A stretch of DNA of 64,000 bases, taken from the NCBI GenBank assembly GCA_963810755.1, contig CAWEOP010000006.1:124001-188000 (forward strand), written 5' to 3'. This document shows, one piece after another, positions 26,233 to 35,242 of the stretch (positions are counted from its first letter, which is position 1; each line of letters begins with the position of its first letter). The position numbers and the translations under genes are program-made. Source of the DNA: FEN-1219 sp963810755. Lineage in GTDB: Bacteria; Pseudomonadota; Gammaproteobacteria; Steroidobacterales; Rariloculaceae. The notes under the pieces were generated by a model that saw only the letters and a program-made list of their open reading frames with translations, did not search any database and was not told the origin of the DNA.

Positions 26233-26763
26233 GTGAGCGACAGCGATGCAGCTCTGGTCGCGCGTGTCGTCGGCGATGACGATCGAGCCGCGTTCGAGCT
26301 CTTGGTTCGCCGCCATCAGTCGCCGCTGCGAAATTTCTTGCGCCGGTTGGCCAACAACGACGCGGCGCGCGCCGACGACCTCGCGCAGGAGACGTTCATG
26401 AAAGCCTACAAGGCGCTCGACACGTACGCGGGCTCTGCCAAGTTCTCGACGTGGCTCTACAGGATCGCGTACAACACGTTTCTCAACGATCAGCGCAAGC
26501 TTCACCCAGCCGCAGAGTTCGACGAGGCAGAGCATTCTCCGCCGCTGGCGGCCGACGACCGCGGCACAGAGTCCCACGTCTGGCGCGCCGTGGCGCGCCT
26601 TCCGACGCGCCAGCAAGCCGTGTTCTATTTGCACTATAAGAAGGACCTGTCGCACCAGGAGATCGCGACGACGCTCGGGTTTCCGCTCGGCACCGTGAAA
26701 TCCGATCTCTCGCGCGGGCATGCGACCCTCAAGCGGCATCTCGAGGACTGGGGGCCCCAATGA
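26233..26763 (+). CDS. ECF-type RNA polymerase sigma factor
   Basis: 176 residues. Region 2 (ELLVRRHQSPLRNFLRR, DDLAQETFMKAYKAL, FSTWLYRIAYNTFLNDQRK) and region 4 (LPTRQQAVFYLHYKKDLSHQEIATTL, GTVKSDLSRG) are both clear. It redirects RNA polymerase to an extracytoplasmic-stress promoter set that cannot be read from this window. GTG start at 26233. Its stop overlaps the start of the next gene (ATGA), the usual arrangement with an anti-sigma partner. Confidence 0.93.
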   Translation: MSDSDAALVARVVGDDDRAAFELLVRRHQSPLRNFLRRLANNDAARADDLAQETFMKAYKALDTYAGSAKFSTWLYRIAYNTFLNDQRKLHPAAEFDEAEHSPPLAADDRGTESHVWRAVARLPTRQQAVFYLHYKKDLSHQEIATTLGFPLGTVKSDLSRGHATLKRHLEDWGPQ

Positions 26764-27068
26764 CGGAACGGGAAGACTATCCGCTCGACGTGGCGCTGCG
26801 AACGGCCGAGCCCGAGATCGTCGACGACGGCTTCAGCGACCGCGTGCTGCGGGCGCTGCCGCCGCGCAAGCGCCGGCTCGCCGTCAGCCGGCGCTGGACG
26901 CTCGCGGCGGCCGCCGGCACCGGCAGCCTCCTGACGATCCTGCTCGCGCCGCCGATCGAAGCGCTCGGGCTCGCGTTGCCGTACGTGGGCATGTGGCCCG
27001 TGCTCACGGCGCTCGCGTTCGTGGCGTGCGTAGCCGCCCCGCTGATCTGGATCGCGCGCCCCGAGTGA
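26760..27068 (+). CDS. Small membrane protein, putative anti-sigma partner
   Basis: 102 residues: a soluble N-terminus with FSDRVLRALPPRKRR, followed by two membrane helices (WTLAAAAGTGSLLTILLAP and WPVLTALAFVACVAAPLIW). Translational coupling to the ECF sigma gene and the short cytoplasmic head fit a minimal anti-sigma factor, but there is no recognisable zinc-binding anti-sigma domain. It converges with the next minus-strand gene. Confidence 0.65.
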   Translation: MTEREDYPLDVALRTAEPEIVDDGFSDRVLRALPPRKRRLAVSRRWTLAAAAGTGSLLTILLAPPIEALGLALPYVGMWPVLTALAFVACVAAPLIWIARPE

Positions 27069-27090
27069 CTCGCCTGAGCGTGCGAGCTCG

Positions 27091-27522
27091 TCAGCGGGCG
27101 CGCCGCGCGAACGCGGGATGCGCGGCGAGCAGCAGCAACACGAACGACAGCACCCAGACGTAGTAGCCGATCGCAAGATCGGCGGCGTTGTCTTCCATCG
27201 TGAAAGTCCAATGCAGGTTCAACAACGCGGCGGCGCCGAGAACGAACACGGCGAATCGGCTACCGGCGGCACGCGTGAGTCGCGGCCAGAGGTACAGCGC
27301 CATCGCCACGAACAGGAGATTCGTAAATGCGCTCGCGACGCTGAGCCATACGAGGTAACCATACGGCATGCGGAACTGCTCGTACGGCCAGATCGGGCTC
27401 AGCGCGACGCGAAACGCATGAAAGCCGCGGTAGACGCGGCTGTCGTCGTCGATCACCGGCAAGACCCAGCCGAGCACATTCGCGACCACCGCACAAATCC
27501 ACAAGGCCTTGATCCGCGCCAT
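27091..27522 (-). CDS. Four-helix membrane protein of unknown function
   Basis: 143 residues with about four hydrophobic segments (LWICAVVANVLGWVLPVI; YLVWLSVASAFTNLLFVAMAL; FAVFVLGAAALLNLHWTF; YYVWVLSFVLLLLAAHPAF). No domain recognised. It lies 19 bases downstream of the class III aminotransferase gene on the same strand and may be cotranscribed with it. Confidence 0.65.
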   Translation of the reverse strand: MARIKALWICAVVANVLGWVLPVIDDDSRVYRGFHAFRVALSPIWPYEQFRMPYGYLVWLSVASAFTNLLFVAMALYLWPRLTRAAGSRFAVFVLGAAALLNLHWTFTMEDNAADLAIGYYVWVLSFVLLLLAAHPAFARRAR

Positions 27523-27541
27523 GTCGGTCGACCTCGAGCGG

Positions 27542-28936
27542 CTACAGCAGCCGTTCTTTCCGCGCCCACTCGAGCGTGTCGTCGAGCCCGCGCTTCAGGC
27601 CGGCGAAGATCTCGTCGATCTGTGCCGGCGTGACGATGAACGGCGGGCACAGCGCGATCACGTCGCCGATCGCGCGCACGATGAGGCCCTGCTCCTGGCA
27701 CAACGCCATGCACTTCGCACCGACCGCGCGCTTCGCATCGAACCCGGCTTTCGTCTTCTTGTTCTGCACGAGCTCGCAGGCGCCGACGAGACCGATGCCG
27801 CGGGTATCGCCAACAAGCGGATGGTCCGCGAGCGCGGCAAGGCTCTTCTGGAATTGCGGGCTCACCTTGCGGACGTGCTCGTACAGCTTGCGCTCCTCGT
27901 AGATCTGCAGCGCACGCAACGCCACCGCTGCGCTCACCGGATGCCCCGAGTACGTGAAGCCGTGGCCGAACAAACCCACCTGCCCGCTCGCCTCGATCAT
28001 CGGCTCGTAGAGGAACTCCGGCACGATCACGGCGCTGATCGGTAGGTACGCGGACGACAACGCCTTGGCCGCCGTCACCGTGGCCGGCTTCATCCCGAAC
28101 GCCTGCGCACCCCAGAGCTCGCCCGTGCGGCCGAAGCCCGTGATCACCTCGTCGTCGATCAGCAGGATGTCGTGCTGCGCGAGCACGGCCTGAATCTTCT
28201 CGAAGTACGTGCGCGGCGGCAGCAGCACACCGCCGACGCCCATCAGCGGCTCCGCGAAGAACGCGGCGATCGTCTCGGGATCCTCGCGCACGATGAGCTG
28301 CTCGAGGTTGCGCGCGAGCCGCGACGCATAGTCCTCCTCCGACTCACCGGGCTCCGCGCCGCGGTAGTAGTACGGCGCGTCCGTATGCAGGATCCCGGCG
28401 AGCGGCACGTCGAAGTTCTTGTGGAACGAGGGCAGTCCGGTGAGCCCGGCCGTCGCGAGCGTCGTGCCGTGATAGCCCTTCTGACGCGCGATGATTTTCT
28501 TCTTCCGCGGCCGGCCGCGCGCGTTGTTGTAGTACCACGCAAGCTTGATTTGCGTGTCGTTCGCGTCCGAGCCCGAGTTGCCGAAGAACACGCGCGTTGC
28601 GGCGAACGGCGCCATGCCGGCGAGCTTCTCCGCGAGCAGGATCCCGGGCTCGTGACTCTTGCCGGTGAACAGGTGCGTGAACGACAGCTTCTTCATCTGA
28701 TCGTAGGCGACCGAAGCGAGTTCTTCGTCGCCGTAGCCGAGCGTCGTGCACCAAAGCCCCGCCATCGCCTCGATATAACGCTTGCCGTGGTTGTCCCAGA
28801 CGTGCACTCCCTCGCCGCGCACGAGAACGAGCGGCTTGCTCTTGTGCAACGCCGCGAGATTCGTGTTCGGGTGGAAGAGATGCGCGAGGTCGAGCGCTTC
28901 GAGATCGGCCGCATGCGTTGAAACGGATCTCACCAT
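27542..28936 (-). CDS. Class III (omega) aminotransferase
   Basis: 464-residue PLP enzyme. Key segments are GLWCTTLGYGDEEL, VFFGNSGSDANDTQIKL, ARQKGYHGTT, LLIDDEVITGFGRTGELWG and the PLP lysine in TAAKALSSAYLP. The pattern is closest to omega-amino acid/putrescine or diamine:pyruvate aminotransferases of the SpuC type, which move an amino group from a terminal amine to pyruvate or a keto acid; the donor cannot be fixed by eye. It starts 3 bases after the stop of a DMT transporter gene, suggesting uptake or efflux of the amine substrate or product. Confidence 0.9.
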   Translation of the reverse strand: MVRSVSTHAADLEALDLAHLFHPNTNLAALHKSKPLVLVRGEGVHVWDNHGKRYIEAMAGLWCTTLGYGDEELASVAYDQMKKLSFTHLFTGKSHEPGILLAEKLAGMAPFAATRVFFGNSGSDANDTQIKLAWYYNNARGRPRKKKIIARQKGYHGTTLATAGLTGLPSFHKNFDVPLAGILHTDAPYYYRGAEPGESEEDYASRLARNLEQLIVREDPETIAAFFAEPLMGVGGVLLPPRTYFEKIQAVLAQHDILLIDDEVITGFGRTGELWGAQAFGMKPATVTAAKALSSAYLPISAVIVPEFLYEPMIEASGQVGLFGHGFTYSGHPVSAAVALRALQIYEERKLYEHVRKVSPQFQKSLAALADHPLVGDTRGIGLVGACELVQNKKTKAGFDAKRAVGAKCMALCQEQGLIVRAIGDVIALCPPFIVTPAQIDEIFAGLKRGLDDTLEWARKERLL

Positions 28937-28939
28937 GAA

Positions 28940-29827
28940 TCATGCACTCCCTGTCGGCCGAGGCGCGGATGATACACCGCGCAGCCACGTGTTCGCCGCC
29001 ACGGCCGCGACGACCACGCCGCCGCCGAGCAGCGCGGCGAACGTCGGCGTCTCGCGGAGCAGCAGCCACGCCCAGATCGGAGTGAACACGGGCTCGGCCA
29101 GCAACAACAGCGACGCCTCGAGCGCGGTCACGTGCCGCATGCCGCGCGTGACGAACAAATACGCGAGGCTGATCTGGCAGACACCGAGATAAACGATGAT
29201 CACGGTATTCGGTGCCGTGCGCGCGCTCGGCGGGAACGGCGATTCGGGCCACGACGCGACGGCCGCGACGACGAATGCGAGCACGCAACCCGCGACGATC
29301 ACGGCGAACGGCTCCTCGCCGCTCACCGGCGAGCGGACGGTGATCCACCGCAGGCCGGCGAGACTCAGCGCCCAGGTGATACCCGCTGCGAGCGCGAGCG
29401 CGTTACCGAGCGCGGGCCGCGGCGCCGTGACGAGCGGCTCGGGCGTCGCCGCGAACAGCAGCGCAGCGCCGAACGCGAGCGCGGCGAGCAGCAGCCAGTC
29501 CCAGCGCACGATCCGCTCGCGCAGCACGAGCGGCGAGAGAATCAGCAGATACAACGGCGCCGTGTCTTGCAGGAAGATCGCGTTCGCCGCCGTCGTTTCC
29601 TTGTTTGCGAGCGTATAGAGAATGAACGTCGCGGCGTACGGTAGCGCCACCAGGAGCGTGCGCGGGCTCCAGCCGCGCCGCGCCGCGGGCAACAGCGCGA
29701 GTATCACGACGGCGGCGACGATCGCGCGCATCCCGGCTGCCTGCCATCCGCTCAAGGTCGACAGCTTGATCGCGACACCGCCGGTCGAAAACAGCAGCGC
29801 CCCGAGCAGCAGCTGAATGCGCGCCAT
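28940..29827 (-). CDS. EamA/DMT-family transporter
   Basis: 295 residues with ten predicted membrane helices as two EamA halves; the second half contains NTVIIVYLGVCQISLAYLFV and LLLAEPVFTPIWAWLLLRE, the usual DMT pattern. It presumably exports or imports a small metabolite. Its stop is 3 bases from the start of the class III aminotransferase, so the two form an operon and probably act on related amines or amino acids (inference). Confidence 0.88.
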   Translation of the reverse strand: MARIQLLLGALLFSTGGVAIKLSTLSGWQAAGMRAIVAAVVILALLPAARRGWSPRTLLVALPYAATFILYTLANKETTAANAIFLQDTAPLYLLILSPLVLRERIVRWDWLLLAALAFGAALLFAATPEPLVTAPRPALGNALALAAGITWALSLAGLRWITVRSPVSGEEPFAVIVAGCVLAFVVAAVASWPESPFPPSARTAPNTVIIVYLGVCQISLAYLFVTRGMRHVTALEASLLLLAEPVFTPIWAWLLLRETPTFAALLGGGVVVAAVAANTWLRGVSSAPRPTGSA

Positions 29828-29872
29828 TGTCCCGCCCTTGTGCCGCTGCGTCGCGAGACGGTAGCAGCGCGC

Positions 29873-32059
29873 TTAGAAGATTCTGCCGAGGAACACGTAG
29901 AACGCGCTCTCGCCACCCTCTGCGCGCCCGATCGCGACGTACACCGGCCCGACCGGCGTGCTGACGCCCGCCCAGAACGAACCGCCGAGAATGCTGCTAT
30001 CGGCCGAGATGTCCTCGCGCGATTCGAACACGTTGCCGAGCTCCATGCTCACGCCCGCGAACGCGGGAAACAGCGCAAGGTCGCCGATCCTCCGGTACCA
30101 GGCCGCGCCGACGCGCGCCACGTGCTGCCCCGACAGTTGGTTGCGGTTGAGGCCCGAGATGTCGAAGAAACCACCCGCGCGGAACACCCGATCGAGCGGG
30201 GCCTCCCCGCTGATGGTCGCGTCGTAACGGAACGTCGTGAGCATCGTGTGCCTGCCCCAAGTCTTCGCGTGCGCCGCCTGGAGCAGCATCTGATCGAAAT
30301 GCTGGTCGGCGTGCAGCCCCAACCGCGACCCGCGCCATTCCATGCTCGCGAGCGTGCCCGAGCGCGGGAACGACACGCTGTCCATCGTGTCGATGGCGAA
30401 CCGGCCGAACAGCTCGCCGCGCCGGAAGTCCTCCGCGGGCAGAGGCTCGCCTACGCGCAATTCCTCCGTGCCGTATGCGGCGCGCACGCCGAAACGATAC
30501 TCGGCCCAACTCGGCAGCTCGCGGCCGATCCCGAGCTCGAGCTCGCCTTCGCGGATCTGCGCCTCGGTGACGCGCACATCGTCTTCCCATACGTTGAAGA
30601 TGGTCGATTGGAAATTCAGCGATGGCGCGAAGAAGTACAGCCCGCGTTCGCCGAACGGCTGATAGTAGTCCGAGAGCAGCGCCGGCTCGTCACCGATCTT
30701 GAACGTCGCGCGCCACTCCCCGCCGCGATCGTTGATCGCCGTGCGCAGATAGCTCGCGGCCAGCCCGAACAGCGCGGCTTCGTCGCCGGCGGAGCTGTAT
30801 TCCATGCCGAGCTGCAAATAATTCGGGCCCCACGAACGCTCGTCGAGCTCGACCTCGAGCCCGGTCTTGCCCTCGTCTTTGACGAGCCCGTAGCGCACGT
30901 TTTGGTAGTACTCGAGCCCGTACACCTTGTTCATCGCGCGCTCGACTTGATCGACGTCGAGCTGTTCGCCGACTCGTATGTCGCTCAGGCGCGTTTCCAC
31001 GACCGAGTCGGCGATCCGGGCGTTGTTGTCGAGGCGCACGAACTCGACCACGGGGAGCTCCTGCATCCGCGGGTCGTTGAGGCTCGCGACGTATGCGGCA
31101 TAGCGCGCATCGTCGAGCGCGAGCGGCTCGTATTGGTCGCGATGCTGCATCACCGCGTCGTAGCCGGCCTGGATCGCCTCACGCATGCGCGCAAAGCTGA
31201 TCGAGCCCAAGTCCTCGTCGAACGTAGGCGTCACGAGGATGTCCTCCGGCCCGAGGCGCCGGCGCTGCTCTTCGAGGCCCGCGCGCCCGAGCAGGTTCGT
31301 GAGCTGCTCGGTGACGTCGAGCACCGAGCGCAGCGTCTCGCGCCCGAGCAGCCCTGCAGAAATGTCGACGGCGATCACGACGTCGGCGCCCATTTCTTGC
31401 GCGACTTGCACGGGCAGGTTCATGACGATCCCGCCGTCGACGAGCAAGCGCCCGTCGATCTCGATCGGAGTGAGCGCGGCCGGGATCGACATGCTAGCTC
31501 GCAGCGCGCGCGCGAGGTTGCCCGAGCGCAGCACGACGGCTTCACCCGTCGCGAGATCGCCGGCGACGGCGCGAAACGGCACCGCGAGCTTGTCGAAGTC
31601 GTCGACCATCGAGGCGCGGAGCGTCTCGCGCGACAACACCATGTCGATCACTTGGCCCTGCACGACGCCGCTCGGCAGCTCGAACTCGCCATGATTCAAA
31701 CCAGGCTTGAGGTCGACGAGAAACAGATCGTCGTCGCGCTTGCGCCGATACGACTTGAGCTTGCGCGGCGTGCTGTTGAGGAACGCCGTCTCCCACTCCA
31801 AGCTGTCTACCAACTCTTCCATGTCCTGCACGGTCATGCCGGACACATAGAAGCCGCCGATCACCGCGCCGATGCTGGTGCCGACGACCTCGTCGATCGG
31901 CACGCGCAGCTCCTGGAGCGCCTTCAGCACGCCAATGTGCGCGCCACCGCGCGCGCCGCCGCCCGACAATACGAGCGCGATCTTCTGCCGCTGCTGCACG
32001 ACGTAAGGCGGCGGCGACGCCGGTTCCTGCGCGAACGCAACGGCCGCGCCCGCGAGCAC
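29873..32059 (-). CDS. Patatin-like phospholipase with C-terminal BamA-type beta-barrel
   Basis: 728 residues: the patatin catalytic dyad lies in GGGARGGAHIG (oxyanion), GTSIGA (Ser) and VDGGIVMNLP (Asp). A POTRA-like linker follows (about 330-420), then a 16-strand-type Omp85 barrel ending in the C-terminal Phe of FLGRIF. It belongs to the PlpD/type Vd autotransporter-like group of outer-membrane phospholipases. The GTG start gives a truncated signal peptide (LAGAAVAFAQ); the hydrophobic stretch LRGSLICAA sits just upstream in the next frame (TTG at 32087), so one more +1 indel near 32060 is likely. Confidence 0.9.
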   Translation of the reverse strand: MLAGAAVAFAQEPASPPPYVVQQRQKIALVLSGGGARGGAHIGVLKALQELRVPIDEVVGTSIGAVIGGFYVSGMTVQDMEELVDSLEWETAFLNSTPRKLKSYRRKRDDDLFLVDLKPGLNHGEFELPSGVVQGQVIDMVLSRETLRASMVDDFDKLAVPFRAVAGDLATGEAVVLRSGNLARALRASMSIPAALTPIEIDGRLLVDGGIVMNLPVQVAQEMGADVVIAVDISAGLLGRETLRSVLDVTEQLTNLLGRAGLEEQRRRLGPEDILVTPTFDEDLGSISFARMREAIQAGYDAVMQHRDQYEPLALDDARYAAYVASLNDPRMQELPVVEFVRLDNNARIADSVVETRLSDIRVGEQLDVDQVERAMNKVYGLEYYQNVRYGLVKDEGKTGLEVELDERSWGPNYLQLGMEYSSAGDEAALFGLAASYLRTAINDRGGEWRATFKIGDEPALLSDYYQPFGERGLYFFAPSLNFQSTIFNVWEDDVRVTEAQIREGELELGIGRELPSWAEYRFGVRAAYGTEELRVGEPLPAEDFRRGELFGRFAIDTMDSVSFPRSGTLASMEWRGSRLGLHADQHFDQMLLQAAHAKTWGRHTMLTTFRYDATISGEAPLDRVFRAGGFFDISGLNRNQLSGQHVARVGAAWYRRIGDLALFPAFAGVSMELGNVFESREDISADSSILGGSFWAGVSTPVGPVYVAIGRAEGGESAFYVFLGRIF

Positions 32060-32285
32060 GCGCGGCGCAGATCAGCGAGCCGCGCAAAAGATCGACCGCT
32101 GAACATCGCGCGAAACACCAATCCCAAGCTCTCCGAAACGGCCGCAATGATGCCAGACACAACCGCACGCGTCGTCGCGCAGTGCGTCGGCCGAAGGTGC
32201 ATCCCTTTCCGCCGGGCTCGGCACGCGGCGTCTCGGTCGCGCCGATAGCAACTCGCCGAGCGGACGTGTTCGCCCGTGGAAACAG

Positions 32286-32359
32286 CCCGCGCGCGTAGCG
32301 CGCGGGTGCGAGCAGGAGCGAGCACTCGCCTGGGCGACAGGGATGTCGCCTCAGGCGAG
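32286..32359. repeat. Cluster of REP-like palindromes
   Basis: A 9-bp palindrome (CCCGCGCGC, GTA, GCGCGCGGG; 32286-32306) is followed by a long hairpin: left arm 32325-32339 and right arm 32344-32359 pair over about 15 bp with one bulge, loop GGGA. The core GGCGACA/TGTCGCC with an ACATCCCTGT-type apex resembles the hairpin at 39616-39637. A third stem (CCCGC GAA GCGGG) lies near 32388. The non-coding stretch 32060-32487 holds nothing else I can support. Confidence 0.65.
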
Positions 32360-32487
32360 CCCGCGGGCGAGCGCGTCGGCGAGGGAACCCGCGAAGCGGG
32401 CGAGTTGCGTGGCGCGACCGAGGCGTCGCGTGCCGAGCCCGGCGGAAAGGCTCACGACGAAGTGATCGCCACGCGCAGCAACGACGC

Positions 32488-32517
32488 TTGACACAAAAGA
32501 ACGACCGTTCGTATTAT
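32488..32517 (+). promoter_or_regulatory. tetR-type promoter with operator in the spacer
   Basis: TTGACA (32488-32493) and TATTAT (32512-32517) with an 18-base spacer form a strong sigma-70 promoter 8 bases before the TetR start codon. The near-palindrome ACGACCGTTCGT (32501-32512) fills the end of the spacer. A perfect version, ACGAACGTTCGT, occurs at 33169-33180. This is the layout of an autorepressed TetR gene. Confidence 0.75.
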
Positions 32518-32525
32518 GCCGCCCT

Positions 32526-33116
32526 ATGAACAAAGGCGAAGCCACCCGCGCCTCCATCCTGCGCCACGCCGTAGCGCTGTGCAGCGTCCAGGGCCTCGAG
32601 GCACTGAGCATCGGCCGGCTCGCCGAGCTCTCCGGCATGTCGAAGAGTGGCCTATTCGGTCACTTCGGCTCCAAAGAAGCGCTGCAACAAGCCGTCCTCG
32701 AGAGCGTCGTCGATGACTTCCGCGGCCGCGTGATCCTGCCCGCTCTGCGCGAGCCGGGCGGCATTCGCCGCTTGCGCCACCTGTTCTCGCTGTGGCTCGA
32801 GTGGGCCTCCGAGGAGCAGCGCGACGGCGGCTGTCCTTTGCTCGGCGCGTCCACCGAGCTCGACGATCGACCGGGGGAGCTGCGCGACTACCTCGTCGAG
32901 AAGCAAAAGGCCTGGCTCGACTGCATCGCGCGGATCGCGGCCAAAACGGTTGCGGAACAAGACTTCCGCGCCGACCTCGACGTCGAGCAATTCGCGTTCG
33001 AGTTCAACAACATCGGCCTCGGCTTCAACTTCGCTCACCGCTTGCTCGACGACACCCGGGCACGGCAACGCGCGAAGAGCGCGTTCGCAACGCTGGTCGC
33101 GTCCGCGACCCGCTGA
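32526..33116 (+). CDS. TetR-family transcriptional regulator
   Basis: 196 residues. The N-terminal helix-turn-helix reads ILRHAVALCSVQGLEALSIG, LAELSGMSKSGLFGHFGSKE, a standard TetR DNA-binding domain. The C-terminal ligand domain (about 75-190) has GGCPLLGAS and a TetR_C-like helical pattern. It probably represses itself and the small lipoprotein gene that follows, since matching ACGAnCGTTCGT palindromes precede both. The inducer is unknown. Confidence 0.9.
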   Translation: MNKGEATRASILRHAVALCSVQGLEALSIGRLAELSGMSKSGLFGHFGSKEALQQAVLESVVDDFRGRVILPALREPGGIRRLRHLFSLWLEWASEEQRDGGCPLLGASTELDDRPGELRDYLVEKQKAWLDCIARIAAKTVAEQDFRADLDVEQFAFEFNNIGLGFNFAHRLLDDTRARQRAKSAFATLVASATR

Positions 33117-33141
33117 CCCACGAAAGGTTGGGAGGATCGCC

Positions 33142-33387
33142 GTGAATTCAGTCGCGCTTATAAATAGTACGAACGTTCGTTTTCTAGTGTCACTCGCGAC
33201 CTGCTTCGCGCTCAGTGGTTGCACCGCGCCGGCCTCGCTCGCGCACCGCGATGCCTGCGGCTTCGACGCACACGCCGTCTGTACGACGCTCGCCGGCGAG
33301 CGCTCATGCGGTTGCATCCCCGGTGCCGAGATCGACCGATTTCTCGCGACGTTCGGTGAACCCGCGTGGCTTGGAGGAACGCATTGA
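33142..33387 (+). CDS. Small Cys-rich lipoprotein
   Basis: 81 residues from a GTG at 33142 with GGGAGG about 6 bases upstream. The signal peptide ends in a lipobox (CFALSGC), followed by a short mature part with five further Cys (HRDACGFDAHAVCTTL, SCGCIPG) that may form disulfides or bind metal. If a GTG at 33187 were used, the leader would be shorter. A perfect TetR-type palindrome lies inside the first codons (33169-33180). No family recognised. A thioredoxin reductase gene follows. Confidence 0.6.
   Translation: MNSVALINSTNVRFLVSLATCFALSGCTAPASLAHRDACGFDAHAVCTTLAGERSCGCIPGAEIDRFLATFGEPAWLGGTH
33169..33180. promoter_or_regulatory. Perfect TetR-type operator palindrome
   Basis: ACGAACGTTCGT is a perfect 12-bp palindrome and matches the site in the tetR promoter (ACGACCGTTCGT) at 11 of 12 positions. 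It overlaps the 5' end of the small lipoprotein gene, just after a TATAAAT-like element at 33159-33165. Confidence 0.65.
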
Positions 33388-33455
33388 ACACGCGCGTCAA
33401 TCGACTGACTTGCCGCAGGCGCTCCACTACCATACGCGGCGCGTAAGGAGGCGGC

Positions 33456-34403
33456 ATGGCTGCACAACATCATCGGCTCATCATCGTCGGTTCGGGTCCC
33501 GCGGGTTACACGGCGGCGGTGTATGCCGCACGCGCAGCGCTCGAGCCCGTGCTGATCACGGGCGTCGAAGTCGGCGGGCAAATGACGACGACCACCGACG
33601 TCGACAACTGGCCCGGTGACGACGAAGGCGTACAAGGCCCGGAGCTCATGGAGCGCATGAAGCGGCATGCCGAGCGCTTCGGCACGAAGCTCATCAACAA
33701 TCACGTCGACCGCGTCGAGCTTCGCGCACGCCCCTTTCATCTCTTCTGCGGCAAGACCGAGTACACGTGCGACGCGCTGATCATCGCGACGGGCGCCTCC
33801 GCGAAGTACCTCGGCTTGCCGACCGAGGATGCGTTCAAGGGTCGCGGCGTCTCCGCGTGCGCGACCTGCGACGGCTTTTTCTTCAAGAACCAACCGGTCG
33901 CAGTCATCGGCGGCGGCAACACGGCCGTCGAGGAAGCGTTGTACCTGTCGAACATCGCGTCGAAGGTCACGGTGGTTCACCGGCGCGACGCATTCCGTGC
34001 CGAGCAAATCATGATCAACAAGCTCGTCGAGCGTTCACGCACAGGCAACGTCGAGATCCTCTGGAACCACGTGCTCGACGAGGTCGTCGGCAACGACAGC
34101 GGAGTGACGGGCGCGCGGCTCAAGAGCACGAAGAACCACGCGCCGCGCGAGATCGCCGTCCAAGGCATCTTCGTCGCAATCGGCCATACGCCGAACACCA
34201 AGGTATTCGAAGGTCAGCTCGATATGGAAGGCGGCTACATCATCACTCGCACGGGCCGCAAAGGTATGGCGACCGCGACGAGCGTCGAAGGCGTGTTCGC
34301 GGCGGGCGACGTCGCGGATCCCATCTATCGACAAGCGGTCACGTCGGCGGGATCGGGCTGCATGGCGGCACTCGACGCCGAGCGTTTCCTGACGGAAGGC
34401 TGA
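33456..34403 (+). CDS. trxB: Thioredoxin-disulfide reductase
   Basis: 315-residue FAD/NADPH flavoprotein that keeps thioredoxin reduced in the cytoplasm. It shows the FAD-binding GSGPAGYTAAVYAAR, the redox-active CATC (within GVSACATCDGFFF), the NADPH site VIGGGNTAVEEALYLS and the FAD-binding end GVFAAGDV. An ideal ribosome site (TAAGGAGG) precedes the ATG. The length is typical. Confidence 0.97.
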   Translation: MAAQHHRLIIVGSGPAGYTAAVYAARAALEPVLITGVEVGGQMTTTTDVDNWPGDDEGVQGPELMERMKRHAERFGTKLINNHVDRVELRARPFHLFCGKTEYTCDALIIATGASAKYLGLPTEDAFKGRGVSACATCDGFFFKNQPVAVIGGGNTAVEEALYLSNIASKVTVVHRRDAFRAEQIMINKLVERSRTGNVEILWNHVLDEVVGNDSGVTGARLKSTKNHAPREIAVQGIFVAIGHTPNTKVFEGQLDMEGGYIITRTGRKGMATATSVEGVFAAGDVADPIYRQAVTSAGSGCMAALDAERFLTEG

Positions 34404-34557
34404 GCCAAATCCCGAGCGCCGCCGCGGCCCGGCGCGAGAAAACCTGTCGCTTCTCCCATACGGTCCGTGTTACATATTGCCCGTTGCGTACTGAGACGTG
34501 GTGCAGCGTCTCGAGAGCCGCTAACGCAGCATCATTGTGTCAGAGGGAGGAGTCTGC

Positions 34558-35094
34558 ATGCCCGTCGGTCGTCGCGAATTCGTGCTTGGCACTCTCACCG
34601 GCATGGCTGGGCTCACCACGCTCGGCCGCAGCGGCACCGCGTTCGCGACCGAAGCCCAGTCCCTCTCCTTCTATCACATCCATACCGGCGAGAAGCTCAA
34701 GGTCACCTACCGCGAGCGCGGCGCGCTGATCGCCGGCGCCCTGGATCAGATCAACTACTTCTTGCGCGACTTTCGCACGGAGCAAACGCACCCGATCGAC
34801 GTCGCGCTGCTCGACGAGCTTCATCGGTTGTACGGTGAGTTCGAGGGCCGCGGTAATTTCGAGGTGATCTCGGGCTACCGCTCGCCGCAGACCAACGAGG
34901 CGCTGCGCCACGTTACGAGCGGCGTCGCCGAGCACAGCCTCCACGTGCGCGGCCGGGCGATCGACGTCCGCCTCACGAGCGCCAAGACGGACCAGCTGCG
35001 CGACGCCGCGATCGCGATGCAGTCCGGCGGCGTCGGCTACTACCGCGAATCCAACTTCGTCCATATCGACACCGGCGCTTTCCGCACCTGGTAG
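34558..35094 (+). CDS. DUF882 / M15-type peptidase with Tat-like signal
   Basis: 178 residues. The N-terminus MPVGRREFVLGTLTGMAGL has a twin-arginine-like motif, so export may be through Tat. The DUF882 (YcbK-like) core shows ISGYRSPQTNEALR, SLHVRGRAIDVR (metal-binding His and Asp) and FVHIDTG (second His), the zinc-site pattern of D,D- or L,D-carboxypeptidases acting on peptidoglycan. GGGAGGAG before the ATG at 34558 selects this start over an upstream one. Confidence 0.87.
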   Translation: MPVGRREFVLGTLTGMAGLTTLGRSGTAFATEAQSLSFYHIHTGEKLKVTYRERGALIAGALDQINYFLRDFRTEQTHPIDVALLDELHRLYGEFEGRGNFEVISGYRSPQTNEALRHVTSGVAEHSLHVRGRAIDVRLTSAKTDQLRDAAIAMQSGGVGYYRESNFVHIDTGAFRTW

Positions 35095-35242
35095 TCGCCG
35101 CTCCGACCCCGATCCGCTAAACTCCGCGCTGCGTTTTTCCCACGACTCGCCCGCGCGCGAGTCAGTGGTTTCTTCCGTGGCAACGTAAGCGTCGGCGCCA
35201 GCAAGGTGTCGCGCGGGCGTCTACCCGCGTTGAGGTGAGAGA

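Noticed and set aside
29840..32248. An 802-codon plus-strand reading frame opposite the patatin gene
   Set aside because: It is an antisense shadow: Arg/His/Glu-rich composition without domains, while the minus strand encodes a full patatin-BamA protein.
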